A DNA stretch of 64,000 nt from Hypoxylon rubiginosum. Its lineage: Eukaryota > Ascomycota > Sordariomycetes > Xylariales > Hypoxylaceae. A model generated the notes under the pieces. That model saw only the letters and a list, made by a program, of their open reading frames with translations, was not told where the DNA came from and made no database searches. The stretch lies in the NCBI GenBank assembly GCA_902806565.1, contig CADCXA010000016.1, forward strand, positions 1,426,001 through 1,490,000, given 5' to 3'. The position numbers and the translations under genes were made by a program. Shown here piece by piece: positions 22,258 through 36,348 of this stretch; the stretch's first letter is position 1, and each line of letters opens with the position of its first letter.

Positions 22258-23114
22258 ACTAGTTATCTGATGATAAAAACTTAAGTTTTCCGAGAAGAGC
22301 GAGATGGGGACTGCGATGGCTTGGTTCCTTCACGTGTATAGGGGGCGTCTGTCTATTTTGCGACATGACACCATGGACGGCGTTACAGGGAATAGAAAAG
22401 GCTACCTAGGTAGTTTGCTAAAGGGAAACAAAAGCAAAAATATTTCGCAGCAAGAATTCGCTGAAGCGCGGTCTTCGAGCTTTGCATCAGGAACAACATC
22501 GTGATACTTTGACGCTTGAATGTCTTATGTTTCTAGTTAACTGCTGCCTCCCTTCGTGATGCCTAAGAATTTCGTTGACTTCATTATCCTTTGTCTCATC
22601 CAACCTGCAATCATTCATGTATTTCTAACCAGCGCCAAGGGAGATCCGACTCATCTATGCTGTTGATGGGTATAGCTGGTGGCGTTCCAATAGACAAAAA
22701 CAAAGGAAAGCATGAGAGATGGTCCGGGTTGCGTGTGCCATCTATATAGTACGTCTTATGTCCCTGGTCACGGCTTGTAGTGTAAGACGAAGCAAGACTA
22801 GTCTTAGCTAGAGGCAGGAATGGCTCGTATGGGCTGCCAACTGGACTGGAGTCGTCAGCAAGCGGGCGAGAGGAAAATGAAGGTCAGAAACTACTTACTA
22901 AGAGACCTCTTAGGAGCAACTATATAGATGAGGTAGTTGTAGAACGGAAAGGCCGGCACCTATGACCCGGATGCCTATGAGCCATATAAGACAACGGAAG
23001 AACGGCACGAAACTGCAACACCCCCTCTATATAGTACCACCTTAGAAAAGTGTGATTTAGGTAAAAGGATTAGGAATCGTTTTCAGAATAGAAACACGAG
23101 TTATTTATATACCG
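22258..23114. other. Intergenic region between the convergent RPC40 and palC genes
   Basis: About 860 bases with no supported gene. It contains one copy of the palindrome CTACCTAGGTAG (22402-22413). Confidence 0.5.
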
Positions 23115-24685
23115 CTAGTAATACGACCTCGCGCCCGAGCTCCGATCGTACGGAGCGCTCGAGCTACGGTCGTGGTACTGGGCGCTCGCGCTGCGGCCGT
23201 ACTGGTCCTGCGTGCCCGGGAACGCGCCGACCGGCGTCGCCGCGACGGCGGTCCTCTCGTCGTCGTCGTCCGAGCTTAGGCGTTCGTCCCCGAAGTCGTC
23301 CAGCCGGTCCGGCGGGGCGCGCATCGCCTCCAGCGACTCCCGCCCGAGCTCCGGGACCTGGTAGGGTTTGGTCGTGTGCATGTCTCTTCCGGACGGGAGA
23401 CCCGCTATTAACGTGCCCGGAGACGGGACGGGTTGCGTGAGCATCTGCTCGCAAAATATGAGTCCACCGCTACTACACTAGGACATTTATAATTTTAAGG
23501 AAGGGGACTTACGGTATCGTTGATTTTCATCCATTTAGTCTCCAGCATCTCGATCACCCGCGTCTCTTCTAGCTTGCCCGCATCCGCCCCCCAGTTCGTG
23601 CCCCTCTCGATCTTCTTGTCCTCCCTCCTCTCGGTCCAGTCCTTCTTCATCCGGCTCAGGCTGAGGCCCTTCTTGGCCTCCTTCGACTCGACCCCGAGTT
23701 CCTGCAGGCCGCAGCGCAGCCAGCCTATCGCGCTTCCCGTCTGTCCCGACAGCTCGGCGTCGATGCCGAAGAACCGGCAGGCTTTCGCTCGGCTGGTCTT
23801 CCTGAAATCTTCGAGGTACCTCAGCAGCCCCTCGTTCAGCTTCGAGACCCCCCGCCCCTGGGCTTGGCACAGGGAAGACGCTTGCGCCGCGTGGTCTGCG
23901 GCTGCGAGGCACAGCCGGGCGAACAGGTGGGCCCGGACCTTGGGTATCTCGGGCGCCTTGTACATCCACTCGCGGTCGTTTTGGTTGCGGTCCTGCGCAA
24001 TGACGGCCGGATATGGATCATCCTTGAGCACGGCCAGCAGTGTTGCCTCAGCTAGGGCAAGCAGGGACATGGCGCGGGCGGTTGATTGTGCGATATCAGA
24101 GCAGGGGGGGTGAGTAGTGAGGCTCTCTGCTCGACGAGCAAGATAGTCGTGAACCGAGGCAGCATCTAGTAGATGCTTGGTAGCATTGGTGATAGCTGTG
24201 GTGCGTGCCTGCGTACTGAGAGGGGAGCCCGAAGTGACATAGAGCGGATGTAGTGAGGAACGGGCCAGGAGAGTATGGGTATAGCCAACGGTTGAAAGAA
24301 CAAAGAAAAGTTCATATTCTAGAGATTGAATTTTGACTCTGGATATTTGCTTGCCCGGTACGGCATGGTCTGACAGAGTAGGCCGCCATTCGATAGCAGG
24401 AGTTGATGTCAGGACCACACTGACCTCCTCGCCAGAGACTAGCTTGTTACCCAAGCCAGCATCGATAGCGAGGAGATATGGAAGATAGCCATTCAAGTCA
24501 GAGAGTATTAAAGGTAGGTTAGACCCCTGAGATGCTGCAGGGAGCCTTTTATGCTTCTTCAGCAAGGCTTTCACAACCCCTCGGTGTGTACTCGCATTGA
24601 GGGTGAGTGAGGGGTGCGACTCGCATGTGAAGCTCGAGGAGAAAGAGAACGACGATGTAGTAGGCAATATAAATTGAAAAGGCAT
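23115..24685 (-). CDS. palC: pH-response regulator PalC (BRO1-like domain)
   Basis: Two minus-strand exons, 24685-23513 and 23444-23115, give 500 residues. The N-terminus [15 protein letters not shown] and the segments [31 protein letters not shown] and [21 protein letters not shown] match PalC proteins of Aspergillus and Sordariomycetes. The intron follows MKINDT (GTAAGT donor) and rejoins at an internal GAGCAG acceptor, giving [12 protein letters not shown]. PalC has a BRO1-like domain (about 1-390) that binds ESCRT-III Vps32. It acts at the plasma membrane in the Pal pathway, upstream of PalA/PalB and of PacC cleavage in alkaline conditions. The C-terminal 110 residues are disordered, with repeated [16 protein letters not shown] Tyr/Ser elements. 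It is divergent from ALG6. Confidence 0.92.
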
Positions 24686-25258
24686 CTTGATTTTAGTGCT
24701 CTATCTGAGAAAGGGATTCGATATCGCAACACTTGAAATGAAATAGGCATATACTAGCTCGTTCGGTCTGTTTTTAACACGGTAAGGACTGTCATAAATA
24801 CCTAAGGTAGGTAATTTATCTTGTCAGGTCATTCGGCTTTGTGAAGCCTCTACTGTTCCAAGACTATGCCGTGTGTCGCAACGCCTAAGGTGCTTGGTAT
24901 GTAGCAAGCAGGTTACAGGCCATTTAGGCAGTATCAACTGTTAAACCGGAATATGCCACAACCGGGACACTGGAAGATCAGCCACGGCCCACCTGCCTGC
25001 CTGCCCACAAGCTTCGATGCAATGCTCTCCACCTTTTCTTTCCAACCCCTGTGCCTGCTATAACACGCCGAACACCAAAACGTGAACGACCCTTGTCCAA
25101 AAAGTAGCCAGGCCAACTCGTATCGCACCAAATTACACCAAAATGTCAGCTTGACCTCGACAACACTCCTTCATAACCCAATGACCCAATATTAGAGGAC
25201 AGCTCACCCAGATGATTCGATCACCGATTCTACGTCCAACGACTAAACGGTGAAAACC
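24686..25258. other. Divergent promoter region of palC and ALG6
   Basis: 573 bases between two start codons. No coding sequence is supported; the small minus-strand frame at 24934-25131 lacks coding character. Confidence 0.5.
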
Positions 25259-27105
25259 ATGGCTTCTGCCTCGTCACCGGCGCACAAGCCACGGCGCAAG
25301 ACCAAGAAGACGGCGCATTTCGAGAGTGCTGTCCATGCCAAACCCGAAGCTCTGATCCGAAGTCCGTCCTTCCCTCTCGCAGCTTTCCTTTGGCCTGCCA
25401 GGAGCTCCCTTTCACAATGGGAGGTCCTACCGCTCATCCTTATGGTGGTTGGGTTGTTCAGATGGGCCGCTGGACTCTGGGGATATTCAGGTAGGTCTCG
25501 ATTCTGTTCAATCTGTCTCGGCTTTTGCTAGAGACTTAGCTAACGTGCTCCCTCCCTATTCTAGGATTTAAGAAACCCCCCATGTTTGGCGATTACGAGG
25601 CACAGAGACATTGGATGGAGATCACGACCCATCTACCAATATCGCAATGGTATTTTCACGACCTACAGTGGTGGGGTCTCGATTACCCTCCCTTGACTGC
25701 ATATCACAGCTGGCTGCTCGGCAAGGTTGGGTCTCGGATCGATCCGTCGTGGTTTGCGCTCTACACCTCGCGAGGCTCTGACGACCCGACCCTCAAGGTC
25801 TTCATGAGAGCCACCGTCATCGTATCCGAATACCTCATCTACATACCGGCCGCCGTCATATTCGTCAGGAGATACAGCAGGCTCTTCGGGGTTGCTCAAT
25901 GGACAGCCTCGGTTGCGCTTGTAGCTATACTCATGCAACCTGCTACCATTCTCATCGATCACGTTCACTTTCAGTACAACACGGTGATGCTCGGCTTCGT
26001 CCTAGCGAGCATGTCTAGCATGGTAGCGGGTCGATATATGTGGTCTTCCATCTTCTTCGTCGCGGCACTAGGGTTCAAGCAAATGGCACTGTATTATGCA
26101 CCAGCTGTATTTGCATTCCTCCTGGGAAGTTGCACGTTTCCTCGTATCAACATTGGGCGGTTGATGGGCATTGCTGCTGTTACTCTCGCGTCTTTCGCAG
26201 TGCTCGTGCTTCCCATAGTCTTGGGCGCACTCTACGATGCCCGTCGCGGAATTGACTCACGACCTGACCTCGATGGTCCTCGACCTCCACTCCCTATCTT
26301 GGCATTTCTAACAGACTACCTAGACACGAGTGCCTTCTATTATCCAATAGTTGAGCAGATGGTTCAGATGATTCATCGAGTCTTTCCTTTCGCGCGAGGG
26401 CTGTTCGAGGACAAAGTTGCCAACTTCTGGTGTGCAGCAAACGTGGTCATTAAGTTGAGACAGTATCCAACCGAACTCCTTCAGCGAGTATCGCTGCTGG
26501 CAACCCTCGCTTCCATCACTCCGCCTTGTCTCTTCGTATTCTTGCAGCCGCGTAAGGAACTTCTACCGTACGCTTTCAGTGCTACTGCTTGGGGTTTCTT
26601 CCTGTTCAGCTACCAGGTTCATGAGAAGAGCGCCCTCCTCCCACTTCTACCTATGACCGTGCTCCTTGCTGGAAAGCAGGGGCTAGGAAAAGAAGTCAGA
26701 TCGTGGGTTGGATTTGCGAACCTCGTTGGCGTTTGGACGATGTTCCCCTTACTGCAGAGGGTTAACCTTCGAGTCCCCTATACTGTACTTACCCTTCTAT
26801 GGGCATATCTACTAGGTCTCCCTCCTGTATCAACCAGTGCCTACTTTGAGGGAGGGCAGAACATCTGGGTCCAATGGATGACAGCTATCATCCATGCTGC
26901 TTTCTACCTCACCATGGGCTTCTGGCATGCACTGGACTTGTTCGTCGCCCCGCCCCCTGACAAACCCGATCTCTGGGTTGTCACTAATGTAGGCGTTGGT
27001 GCAGCTGGGTTCGGCCTCTGCTACCTATGGTGTCTATGGAAGCTAGCCCAGGAGAGCGGAATCTTTCGGCGGAGAGCCTCGGGATCGAAAGTCAAGACAA
27101 CATGA
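25259..27105 (+). CDS. ALG6: Dolichyl-P-Glc:Man9GlcNAc2-PP-dolichol alpha-1,3-glucosyltransferase
   Basis: Two exons, 25259-25490 and 25565-27105, encode 590 residues. The junction restores [20 protein letters not shown]. The protein is a polytopic ER membrane enzyme of the ALG6/ALG8 (GT57) family. After a cytosolic N-terminus and the first membrane span (about 50-72) comes the lumenal loop with the catalytic Asp region, ending in WWGLDYPPLTAYHSW. Later come ILIDHVHFQYNTVMLG and FSYQVHEKSALLPLLP, both conserved in the family. Ten or so hydrophobic spans follow. Alg6 adds the first of three glucoses to the lipid-linked oligosaccharide. The wording of the lumenal motifs fits Alg6 better than Alg8. 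The start ATG at 25259 has a good context (ACCATGG). Confidence 0.92.
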
Positions 27106-30100
27106 GTTTGCCGTGTGCCTCTGCTCACGCCACACCGTTTGTACCATATTAGAGAATTACAAATCAAAAATACTTCATCACAAACAGCCTTGCAACTACC
27201 CGATGTTGGTTGATACCTATCCTATATGTCTAGACGCCGAGGGCATGTACATTTCATCCATGACGTTTCTCCACCTATGCTGTTTATTCCCCCATTAGAA
27301 TGAATCTCATCAGCCATGTCTTTGACGGTAACGATCTAGGCCTGTTGACCGCCTAACACATAATCGGAAGGCAGCCGGTAAGTCGTACAAGATATCCGTA
27401 GGATGCATGTTTTAACACGGCTAACTGCTGATGGATTGCCCAACACATTTCATTCGGCTTAGATCGAGCTTCTAGGCAAACAAGGCAACAGTATAGTCGA
27501 TCGCCGTTTTTGCAGAAGCAGCTTGCCGTAGCTTCTCCTACCTCGGTAGAATGTAAGTAGTCCGGTATCGTTATTCAATGAGGGGTTGTACGGGTACTGT
27601 GCATTGGGTCGTCCTGCAGAGAAACGAGGCTCTGCTTAATATGCAAGATACCAGGCTCACTTTGTTGACAGATGTGTTTGTATTGCTATGCTTTTTCTTC
27701 TCCAAGACTTGGTGCAAGATCAGCCTAGCCGTTTGTTATGTCTACCTCCTCCATTTTGCTTTCAAGACATGCTTAACAGCGTTTGCATGATGCCTCAGGG
27801 TAGGCTCCAACTAGGTATGCAGTCGACCGATTCTAGACCGCTCTCCCGGCTTCGGAGATGAGAATACCCGTGATCTTCAATGATTTCAAACCAGAAATTT
27901 GCATCTCTCTTACCAAAGGACGAGGCAGAAGTGTAGAAATGAGGCAAACAATTCCCCATTGACGTGTCGAACGGCAACATGCAGTGGTAGCTTCATAGCT
28001 CGTTTTCTCTTGCGTCGGTGTCGTCATGGAAGCATGTCGTTTGATCAATTCCGGCCTCGAACATTAAGAGGACGTAGGTCCGCGGATCGGGGCTCTCCAT
28101 CAATCTCATCAAGTCTCAAGGAGTTGCTTTTCATGTATATATTGACCATGTCCCCTCATCCAAATCCTTCTCTCTTCTCACTCTATATCCCATCAGTTTA
28201 TTCATTCCTCTCACATCCTTTCATCCTGGCTGCAGCCCTGGCTGTCTCGGTTTACATCATGAATTCTACATATTGTAAGGCAATAGTAACATTCTTTCTT
28301 GAGTTGATCATTTCATAATTATTTATTTCATTCATCCATGCGAAGAGAACCATTACTTCTTTTGACTTCAGACAATTACTTTCAGATCATGCCTAGACTT
28401 CTCAGCATGTATCAAGAGTTAGCACAACCAAGTGCCTTGCGTTTTACTTGAAGCGGCTCATCATGACTATAGCGTGAGATAAACGCATGAGTTGTAAGTA
28501 GTACACATCTCGTACTTTTCTTGTCAGTAGACTGACCAGTTTACCATATAGTACTCCTCAGATCTTTTCGAATACTAATTTTAAGTCTGCTAAGGCAGAT
28601 CTAGTCCTCGTTCAATTTGTAAGTTGCCCTACAATGCAATACCTAGGTAACTTACAATACCCTATGAAGTGTGTAATGGGGACTAATGAAATTTCGGCTT
28701 TACATTAGTTCCTATTTCGCTCAATAGACGAAGTCCTTGTCTTCAACACATTCACGACTCACGATAGTCGGTCTCAACATCCTCGCCTTTACCACGTAAG
28801 AGCCAGCAGCTCAGCTACATAACAGCTATGGAACGATCAAGCAACGAGAGACTCCTCCCGACTGAAGCTGACAAGCAATATCACATTGTAATCCCTAAGC
28901 ACCCAGCCTTGCGGACTCATTTCTCCTACTTATCAATCTCATAATTTTCAAATCACATCTTATATATATATAACAGCAAACCCAAAAGACCCTTTCCTTT
29001 TTATTTTCATTACACTTCAAGGCCACACACGACCATCGACTTCGGGCCTCAATATCGATGATACGCGTCAGGGGCTGGAGTAATAGCGATAAGTGTCTCC
29101 AGATGACGGTCCTGCGTGGAGCAGTCTCGTCACCACTTCATTGACGAATATTTCGGTGTAAGCATTCCGTTATCAAGGCATCTACCTAGCTAACTATTGT
29201 CCGTAGGATTCGAAACGTCAGGTTGCAATACCCTGACAGTTTTTCTCTAATGACAGGATGGATATCATGCTCATTCCACTGTCGGGTCTGCTCTGTCGCG
29301 GATACACCAGGACTAACTCTAAACACAAAACTTGTTTATGAGTTAAGTACTTGTGGTATATTGGTAGAGATTCAGTATTATCTGAATAAGAGGGACGACA
29401 ATGAGCCACCTAGCTGTCTGAAGAAGGGAGCGTACTCGATGTATGACTTCTTGTTCTTCGATGTTTCGGAGCGCGAGCGCTACAAGTGGGCAATGGTCGA
29501 CGGCTCTCCTCTCAGCGTCATTATACTTCGGTAGGAGCCGGAGCAGCAGCGATAAGGAGTACCTCCACTGCTCAGCCAGAATCACTGGGCAGCTGAAAGA
29601 AGACTTCGCGATTAAGGCAGGTCATTACAGAGACTCGCTAGAAGGGCTGGGATATCGAGGTCCGTCGCGTTTATTTGGCGGAGACAAGGATGATATCAAG
29701 AGGAATATCGTGCGTTGTGCTCTGCATGAACACTACAATACACCAGACGAGACAAGACAGCCACTGGCTCAACCATCACCGTGCAACCTGCCTCGGGGTA
29801 GAAAGGCCGAGGAAACCGGCTCAAGGTCGAAATGCACGCCTTTAGCTATCCACTGGCATATGTGCTGGCGGGCAATACGGCGAACAACATAGCTCGCCAT
29901 GGTGGCGCGAGGACCGGAGTTCAGAGAAAGCTGCTGCTATCTGCTAAGAAGTCCGCAGCTGCAACGGCTGGTGAGATGCAGAGAGAGGGGCATTTCCGGG
30001 CCCTATCTATTTAAAGATCAACCCCGGGCCCGCGATATGCTTTTGCGGAGGCTGTCTGCTCACGGCCTCCGACATCTATAGAGATTCTACTAGATAGACC

Positions 30101-32136
30101 AGGCCTCCATGGACGAGGACCACTACCAACTTCTGCAACTTCGCCTATATATATACCTACACAACCCTATCAATGCCACAGTAGCAATTTTTCCTTTTAT
30201 TTTACATACGCAACAGCATTTCCCGCCCCGAACCCAAAGAGGACGGACTATCAGTGGGAGAGCAAAGGGATGAGGCAACTTGGCCACATACCCCTATCCC
30301 GGACTGCCAGGGACCTGCTCCACTCCAGGTTCAAGCGATATTCTTGACCTTATCAGGAGATGGCCCTAAGAGGAATTGGCGATGCCCATTTTCTCTCTAT
30401 ACTTCCGCAAATGCGGCAACAATTCTGTCGATGTAGACGAGACGTCACAGTGTAATATCCGTACTCGTCACGACAAAACTCGGTGAACTTAGGGCCGACC
30501 TTTGTCGAACGGGGATTTTTCGCCGATTTGTCTCCCTCCGAGTCGGCGACCTCTGCTTCGTTATTCCCTAAGATATCGTCCAAGTCATCATCATCTTCCA
30601 TATCGTCCCAGCCATCGGGTTTATTGATCTAAGCAGTTATCTTTTCGAGCTGGGGTTTTCCATGTTTCTGACAGAAAGGAAACTTTAAGCCATTTCTGGG
30701 ACCAAGCGTTGCCGGCTCATGGCAACCAAGTCGGGCACAGCGAAGTTCTCCCTTAATGGTATAACTATGGCTAGCTGTCCATTACCCTAAATGCCTGCAA
30801 ATATTGAGGCATGGTTGGCACTTTTAAACAGCGACGACCTGCTTGTAGCGCTTCTGACCGCTAGGAGTCTGTCCTTGGCACTTTAGAACGTGTTTCCGCT
30901 GAGATCCATTACAGATATGTCCGATATGCTCTAGACAGAGTGGGCACACGGTAAGTCCCATGTGGTTGATTACTTTACTATGTTTATGAGTGGCATTCAG
31001 AGGTAACTGGCCCAGGCGCTAGTCATATTAAACAAGAACACAGTCGAAAAATTCAGAGCCCATGGTGTCTTTATCGAACTTGAATTAACCAACACGATTC
31101 CTCGCACACTACACACTTGGCAGTCTTCTCTTATATTTCATCTTTTATCTCTCTTCTCTCATCCTTTTTCCCCATCGTTTTCCTTTTCCTTTCATCATTT
31201 ATCCGCCCTCGCATATTATACACCTGCCGAGTATGTGATCGAGACGGCGATATTGGAGTATAGCCGATCCTTCTCGTTCGCCGCTTTGCTAGGAGGATAC
31301 AGAACTATTTCACTTAAGGGATATATACTTACATTTCCGGACTCTTGCTGTATGACTACTTTCTGTGGGTAGCCAGCGCTGTTGATTTGCGGGAAACCGC
31401 CAATAGTTTAGTGGTATGGCGAGTTGGGTATGAGGCCGATGCATGATAAAAGGAAAATGAAGAGGATGGGAAAAGAGAGATAAGAGAAAGATAAGAGAAA
31501 AGAGATAGGAAAGGAGGACAGTAAAGGAAAGACCGATGGTGTCATTTAAACTAGGTTAGAACGACAGGTGCAATAAGCTCGACTTTTTACCTTTGGCATT
31601 TACGAGTGACTGACTAACGAGTGACTGACTCCCAAGTTGGATGCTTAGTATTTAGGTTAGGAAGAGGCATGCAAGGTGAGTAAACTTTGGTATGCCACAG
31701 AAGTCGTTGCTGTGCTGTCCTAAACTAGGTAGGTAGGTACCAGGATTAAGCAAATATACAACTTCTACAACTTCTTAGAGTAGTCGTCAATTTCCTACTA
31801 CATATCGTCTTCGTGACGTTCTCCCAGATTGCTGGCTCTTCATGAATCCCTTCTTGAAGATTCCCGTTGCTTTTTCAACAATATTTTCTTGCAAATTTGC
31901 TCTCGTTATTCCCCTGTGTTTAATTTCATTGTCCAGACCCCCTCGCCCCTTCATTTCTTCTCGCTGGGCGACTCTACGCAATTTTAAGACAACGTCTGAA
32001 GTCTGAAAGCCTGCCATTTATCACCGAGTACATCAATTCAAGAAGGCTATACGCGACAAGACAACCTAGAACACCGAGGACTGGGCTGAAGAGTTTTTCT
32101 GAATTGATCTACCCAGACTGACAATTCCCGAACACT

Positions 32137-32357
32137 TTTGTTTCTGACCAAGGCCGCATTTTCACCTCGAAACCCTGGACCTTCCTTTGCAAGGCCGTAT
32201 ACATTGCGGTTAAAGTTACTTCAGCCCATCATCCCAGCGCAGACGGACAAGCCAAGCCCACAGTCAAGTTGATCGAGATGGCATTACAGGCATATTTGGG
32301 AAGGCCAGAGACTCCGACCCTTTGTTTGTCGAGATGCCAAACTATGGCCTCGCAGAT
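32137..32357 (+). pseudogene. Ty3/gypsy-type retrotransposon integrase remnant
   Basis: A plus-strand frame reads FVSDQGRIFTSKPWTF, then SAHHPSADGQAK and LIEMALQAYL. This matches the integrase core of chromoviral Ty3/gypsy elements (consensus SDRGxxFTSxFW ... AxHPQTDGQTE). The spacing from the second catalytic Asp to the final position is the canonical 35 residues, but the catalytic Glu is replaced by Lys (GQTE to GQAK). The frame stops soon after, and upstream sequence is out of frame with stops. No LTRs or other pol domains are recognised nearby, so this is an isolated dead fragment. Confidence 0.75.
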
Positions 32358-32869
32358 GTCTATGCCATAGCCCGATATCTGTCTTGTACGGCAACCAAGA
32401 CTTCGCACAACTTTTCCTACCAGGACTTCAATCTCACCTGCTCTCTTTCTTCTACGCCTTTCCGAAACAACTTGCCCCTGCAAACTCCGTTCCGACCAAA
32501 ACGGCATCAGGCATGGCACCAGAACTGGATAGCTCCGCCGAGGTAGGGGGCTCCTCGAACGTATGCCCCCCCGGTCCCACTCTCCTGGCTTGAAGGGGCC
32601 GTCGGTGATAAGAAAACGGAAGAAAGAGACATACAACAACGACACTCGCGCCGAACCTGTGGTAGAAATAACAGCATGGATACAAGAGGTTCCGCCCCAG
32701 AAGAACGAGACGAAAAAAAGGCCAACGGGTTATGAGCCCCTTAACCGAAAGTGTCGTGCTCGACGGATTCTGGCGGACCTTGAAGAGCGTTGTAAGACGG
32801 AAGCGGATCAGTCCGCTGGCGTGGCCCTTGAACTCAGGTGGGGCGACAAACAGATCTACACAGCTAGAC

Positions 32870-32915
32870 GAAGCTGAAGAAGGAAATGAAGCTGAAGAAG
32901 GAAATGAAGCTGAAG
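32870..32915 (+). repeat. Short tandem repeat, 18-base unit
   Basis: The unit AAGCTGAAGAAGGAAATG is present about two and a half times in tandem. It lies in the decayed retroelement neighbourhood. In one frame it would encode Glu/Ala/Gly-rich repeats. Confidence 0.8.
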
Positions 32916-33356
32916 ACTGCCAGGGTCGTGGCCCTCGACTACCCGGGGGAGGGGGAACCGTAGGCCTGTTGGTCGATGGGAGATGGGGTAGGGTGGGCCT
33001 CTTTGTTCTCGCCCTCTATGTATACCCGGAGCTGGTAGCTGTTAGGTTTCATAGTTTTCCGCAACAATAGACTTGTTTTCCCTATCATACGGCCAGCCTT
33101 GTGACACCTGAGAGATTGGAGCTTACATATTATCATAAACTCATCATCACCTTAAGTTATCTAAGGGTGAAAAGTTCAGTCTTGTTGGCTACCTGCGTCA
33201 ATCACCAGAGTTAGTTTTCAAGTCTATACACAATACAAGGCATGCAAGCACGAATGTCAGATGATTCTTCGAGTTTCTCATTTCCCTTTAAATTTGTATA
33301 ACCTTTTATATTTTCCCTCTTTCACAACCGAGACCCTTTGATGAAATGGGCAGCAC

Positions 33357-33450
33357 AAAAAATAGGGGGGAAAGGCCTGCGCCCATTTCAGTCGATCCTG
33401 CGGTTGGGAGATATGCTAAAAACTTCGCTCTACGCCAGTTGCGCCACATA
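33357..33450 (-). pseudogene. tRNA-like relic with A-box, degenerate B-box and T-run
   Basis: On the minus strand, TGGCGCAACTGGCGTAGAGCG (33446-33426) closely resembles the D-arm/A-box of fungal tRNAs. About 28 bases later GGATCGACTG (33398-33389) resembles a damaged B-box, and a run of six T (33362-33357) could end Pol III transcription. The anticodon and T stems do not pair, and I find no matching acceptor stem. I therefore call a pseudogene or a tRNA-derived SINE head, not a working tRNA. Confidence 0.35.
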
Positions 33451-33582
33451 ATGCGTTCGCCCCGGTCGGCATCGGCACATGGTGCGAATATAGATCCAGA
33501 GTCTCATGCGATCGCGATGCGAAGTGTGCCATCAAGTGGTTGTAGAGTCTCGCGGTAAGTCCCGCAAAGCTCTCTGGTTCGC

Positions 33583-34728
<1,146 letters not shown>

Positions 34729-36348
34729 TTTGGACTGTCGCGTTGTATGTTTCCCAGGCCAGCTGTTTTGCGCGGGATGAGAGATAGGAGGCGGTAGGAA
34801 GAGGGAAAGGTGTTGGCGCACGCGAAGAATGTAAGAGGTCGGGTTTTGTGATTTGGTATGTTAGGTAGGGTCGAAAAGCTCGAGGTATCGACGGTGGAAA
34901 GGAGATTGGGGGGAGGTGACGATTGGAATAGCGTCAAGTCCGGAATAAGCAGTGGAAAAACAAAAAGCTGGTTAAAATGTCGAAGGGGAAAAGGAGAGCT
35001 GGCGATCTTGATCGTGAAAGTCGCTTGGGATTATTATTCACCTTCGCCCTGGTGAGCTTTTAATGTGTGCTAGACAACCGTGTCCTCAATTGGCAATGAT
35101 GCAAGGCCAACTTCCGACATGCCAGATTGGTTTTATTTCTTTATTGGCTGACTGACTTACTACCTAGGTAGGTACATGTACTTATACAGTAGAGGCTAGC
35201 GCTGCGCTTGTTGTGGCATGGTCCCTCGCTATGGCCGCTATGGCCGCTATGGCCGCGCATATAAACTGGCCTGTACCACTCCTCTCACCCATTATAGGTT
35301 AGGAACCTTTGAATTCACCAAAAAACTATGACGAGCTCATGTACCACATTAGCTCCTTGCTTCGCTAAGGTACAAAAACAGAAAAGGCCTGGGGGGTTCC
35401 GTTAAAGCTTAAATATGTTCGGCATTAGATATATCCGCTGCCGGGCCGTTACGGGCCTCTCAGACGATGAGATCGGGTCCTACCAAGGAGCTCCACGCGA
35501 ACGCTTCGCCTCATGATGCTAAATATAGGTGACGATGGACATCGCCAATTTTGACGTAATCATCTGCCATCTCACAACTACGTACCGTCTATACGGGCAG
35601 AGAAATCAGCCTCATCCATAGCTTGCTTCTAGAATTCCCGCTACGTCATTATGGATCAAGTAGACATACCTGTACTTGGTGAAATACAAAATACAACACA
35701 AGGCAAACTAGAAGTTATACAAGCTAGAAGGAGTACACGAGGTACTATGTCATATCAGTAGCTGGGGAGATCTTTAACAATAGAAGACTAGCACGACACA
35801 GTTCTGAGTAGCCACATTCATTCTTCATAGGAGGTAAGTTGAGTGAGTAAGTTTATTCGACATTGATAGAAGTCATCTAGAGGTTCAGTCATAATATATA
35901 CCGGTACCTAGGTATAAAAGGGGCTTCCTCAACAAAATGGTGGTATATTCTCCTAGCCCCTATATATAAGTGATATCGTTTCAAATACTTGTCAATAGTT
36001 GACCTTACTGAATCGCGTTCCTACTCGCTAGTCCTCTTAAACTTATAATGTGCAAGCGTTGGGTGAGTGAAGAGTATGTTGGGTATCTTATTTACAGTGG
36101 TATCTTTCCGTAAAGGAAAGATTTCGGTGAACCTGGGCATTTAGGTCAGTGCTGCAAACTGGGAGTGACTGGAGGAAGAACAGACCTATTACACTGTGTT
36201 GCTCGACTTAGTGATAGCAACACTAGATCGCTATGTCGAGCCTCTGAGAGGATGGATTTAAACCATAATGACCTCAGTAGTAGTGATGTTGATACAGACC
36301 AGCTTTGCATCATCAGCTGGCATGGACAGACGCTACGGACTGCCAGCC
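34729..36348. other. Intergenic region between ERV29 and the Zn2Cys6 regulator
   Basis: 1.6 kb with no supported gene. It contains a 9-base tandem repeat (35228-35254) and two copies of a TACCTAGGTA palindrome (within 35160-35171, and at 35905-35914). Small frames lack coding features. Confidence 0.5.
35228..35254 (+). repeat. Short tandem repeat (GCTATGGCC) x3
   Basis: Three perfect consecutive copies of the 9-base unit, in the presumed upstream region of ERV29 (about 500 bases from its start). Confidence 0.9.

Larger units (their letters stand above)
27106..33582. other. Gene-poor region with decayed repeats
   Basis: About 6.5 kb without an intact gene that I can support. Open frames are short and most have no recognisable domain. 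It contains two promoter-like modules with long TATA tracts (28961-28972 and 30146-30155), each followed by TTTCCTTTT-type pyrimidine stretches but by no intact coding frame. It also contains a minus-strand fragment with an acidic MEDDDDLDDILG stretch (30601-30353), a Ty3/gypsy integrase remnant (32137-32357), a short tandem repeat near 32870 and a tRNA-like relic near 33357-33450. Base composition is ordinary, so this decay differs from the A+T block further right. Confidence 0.55.
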
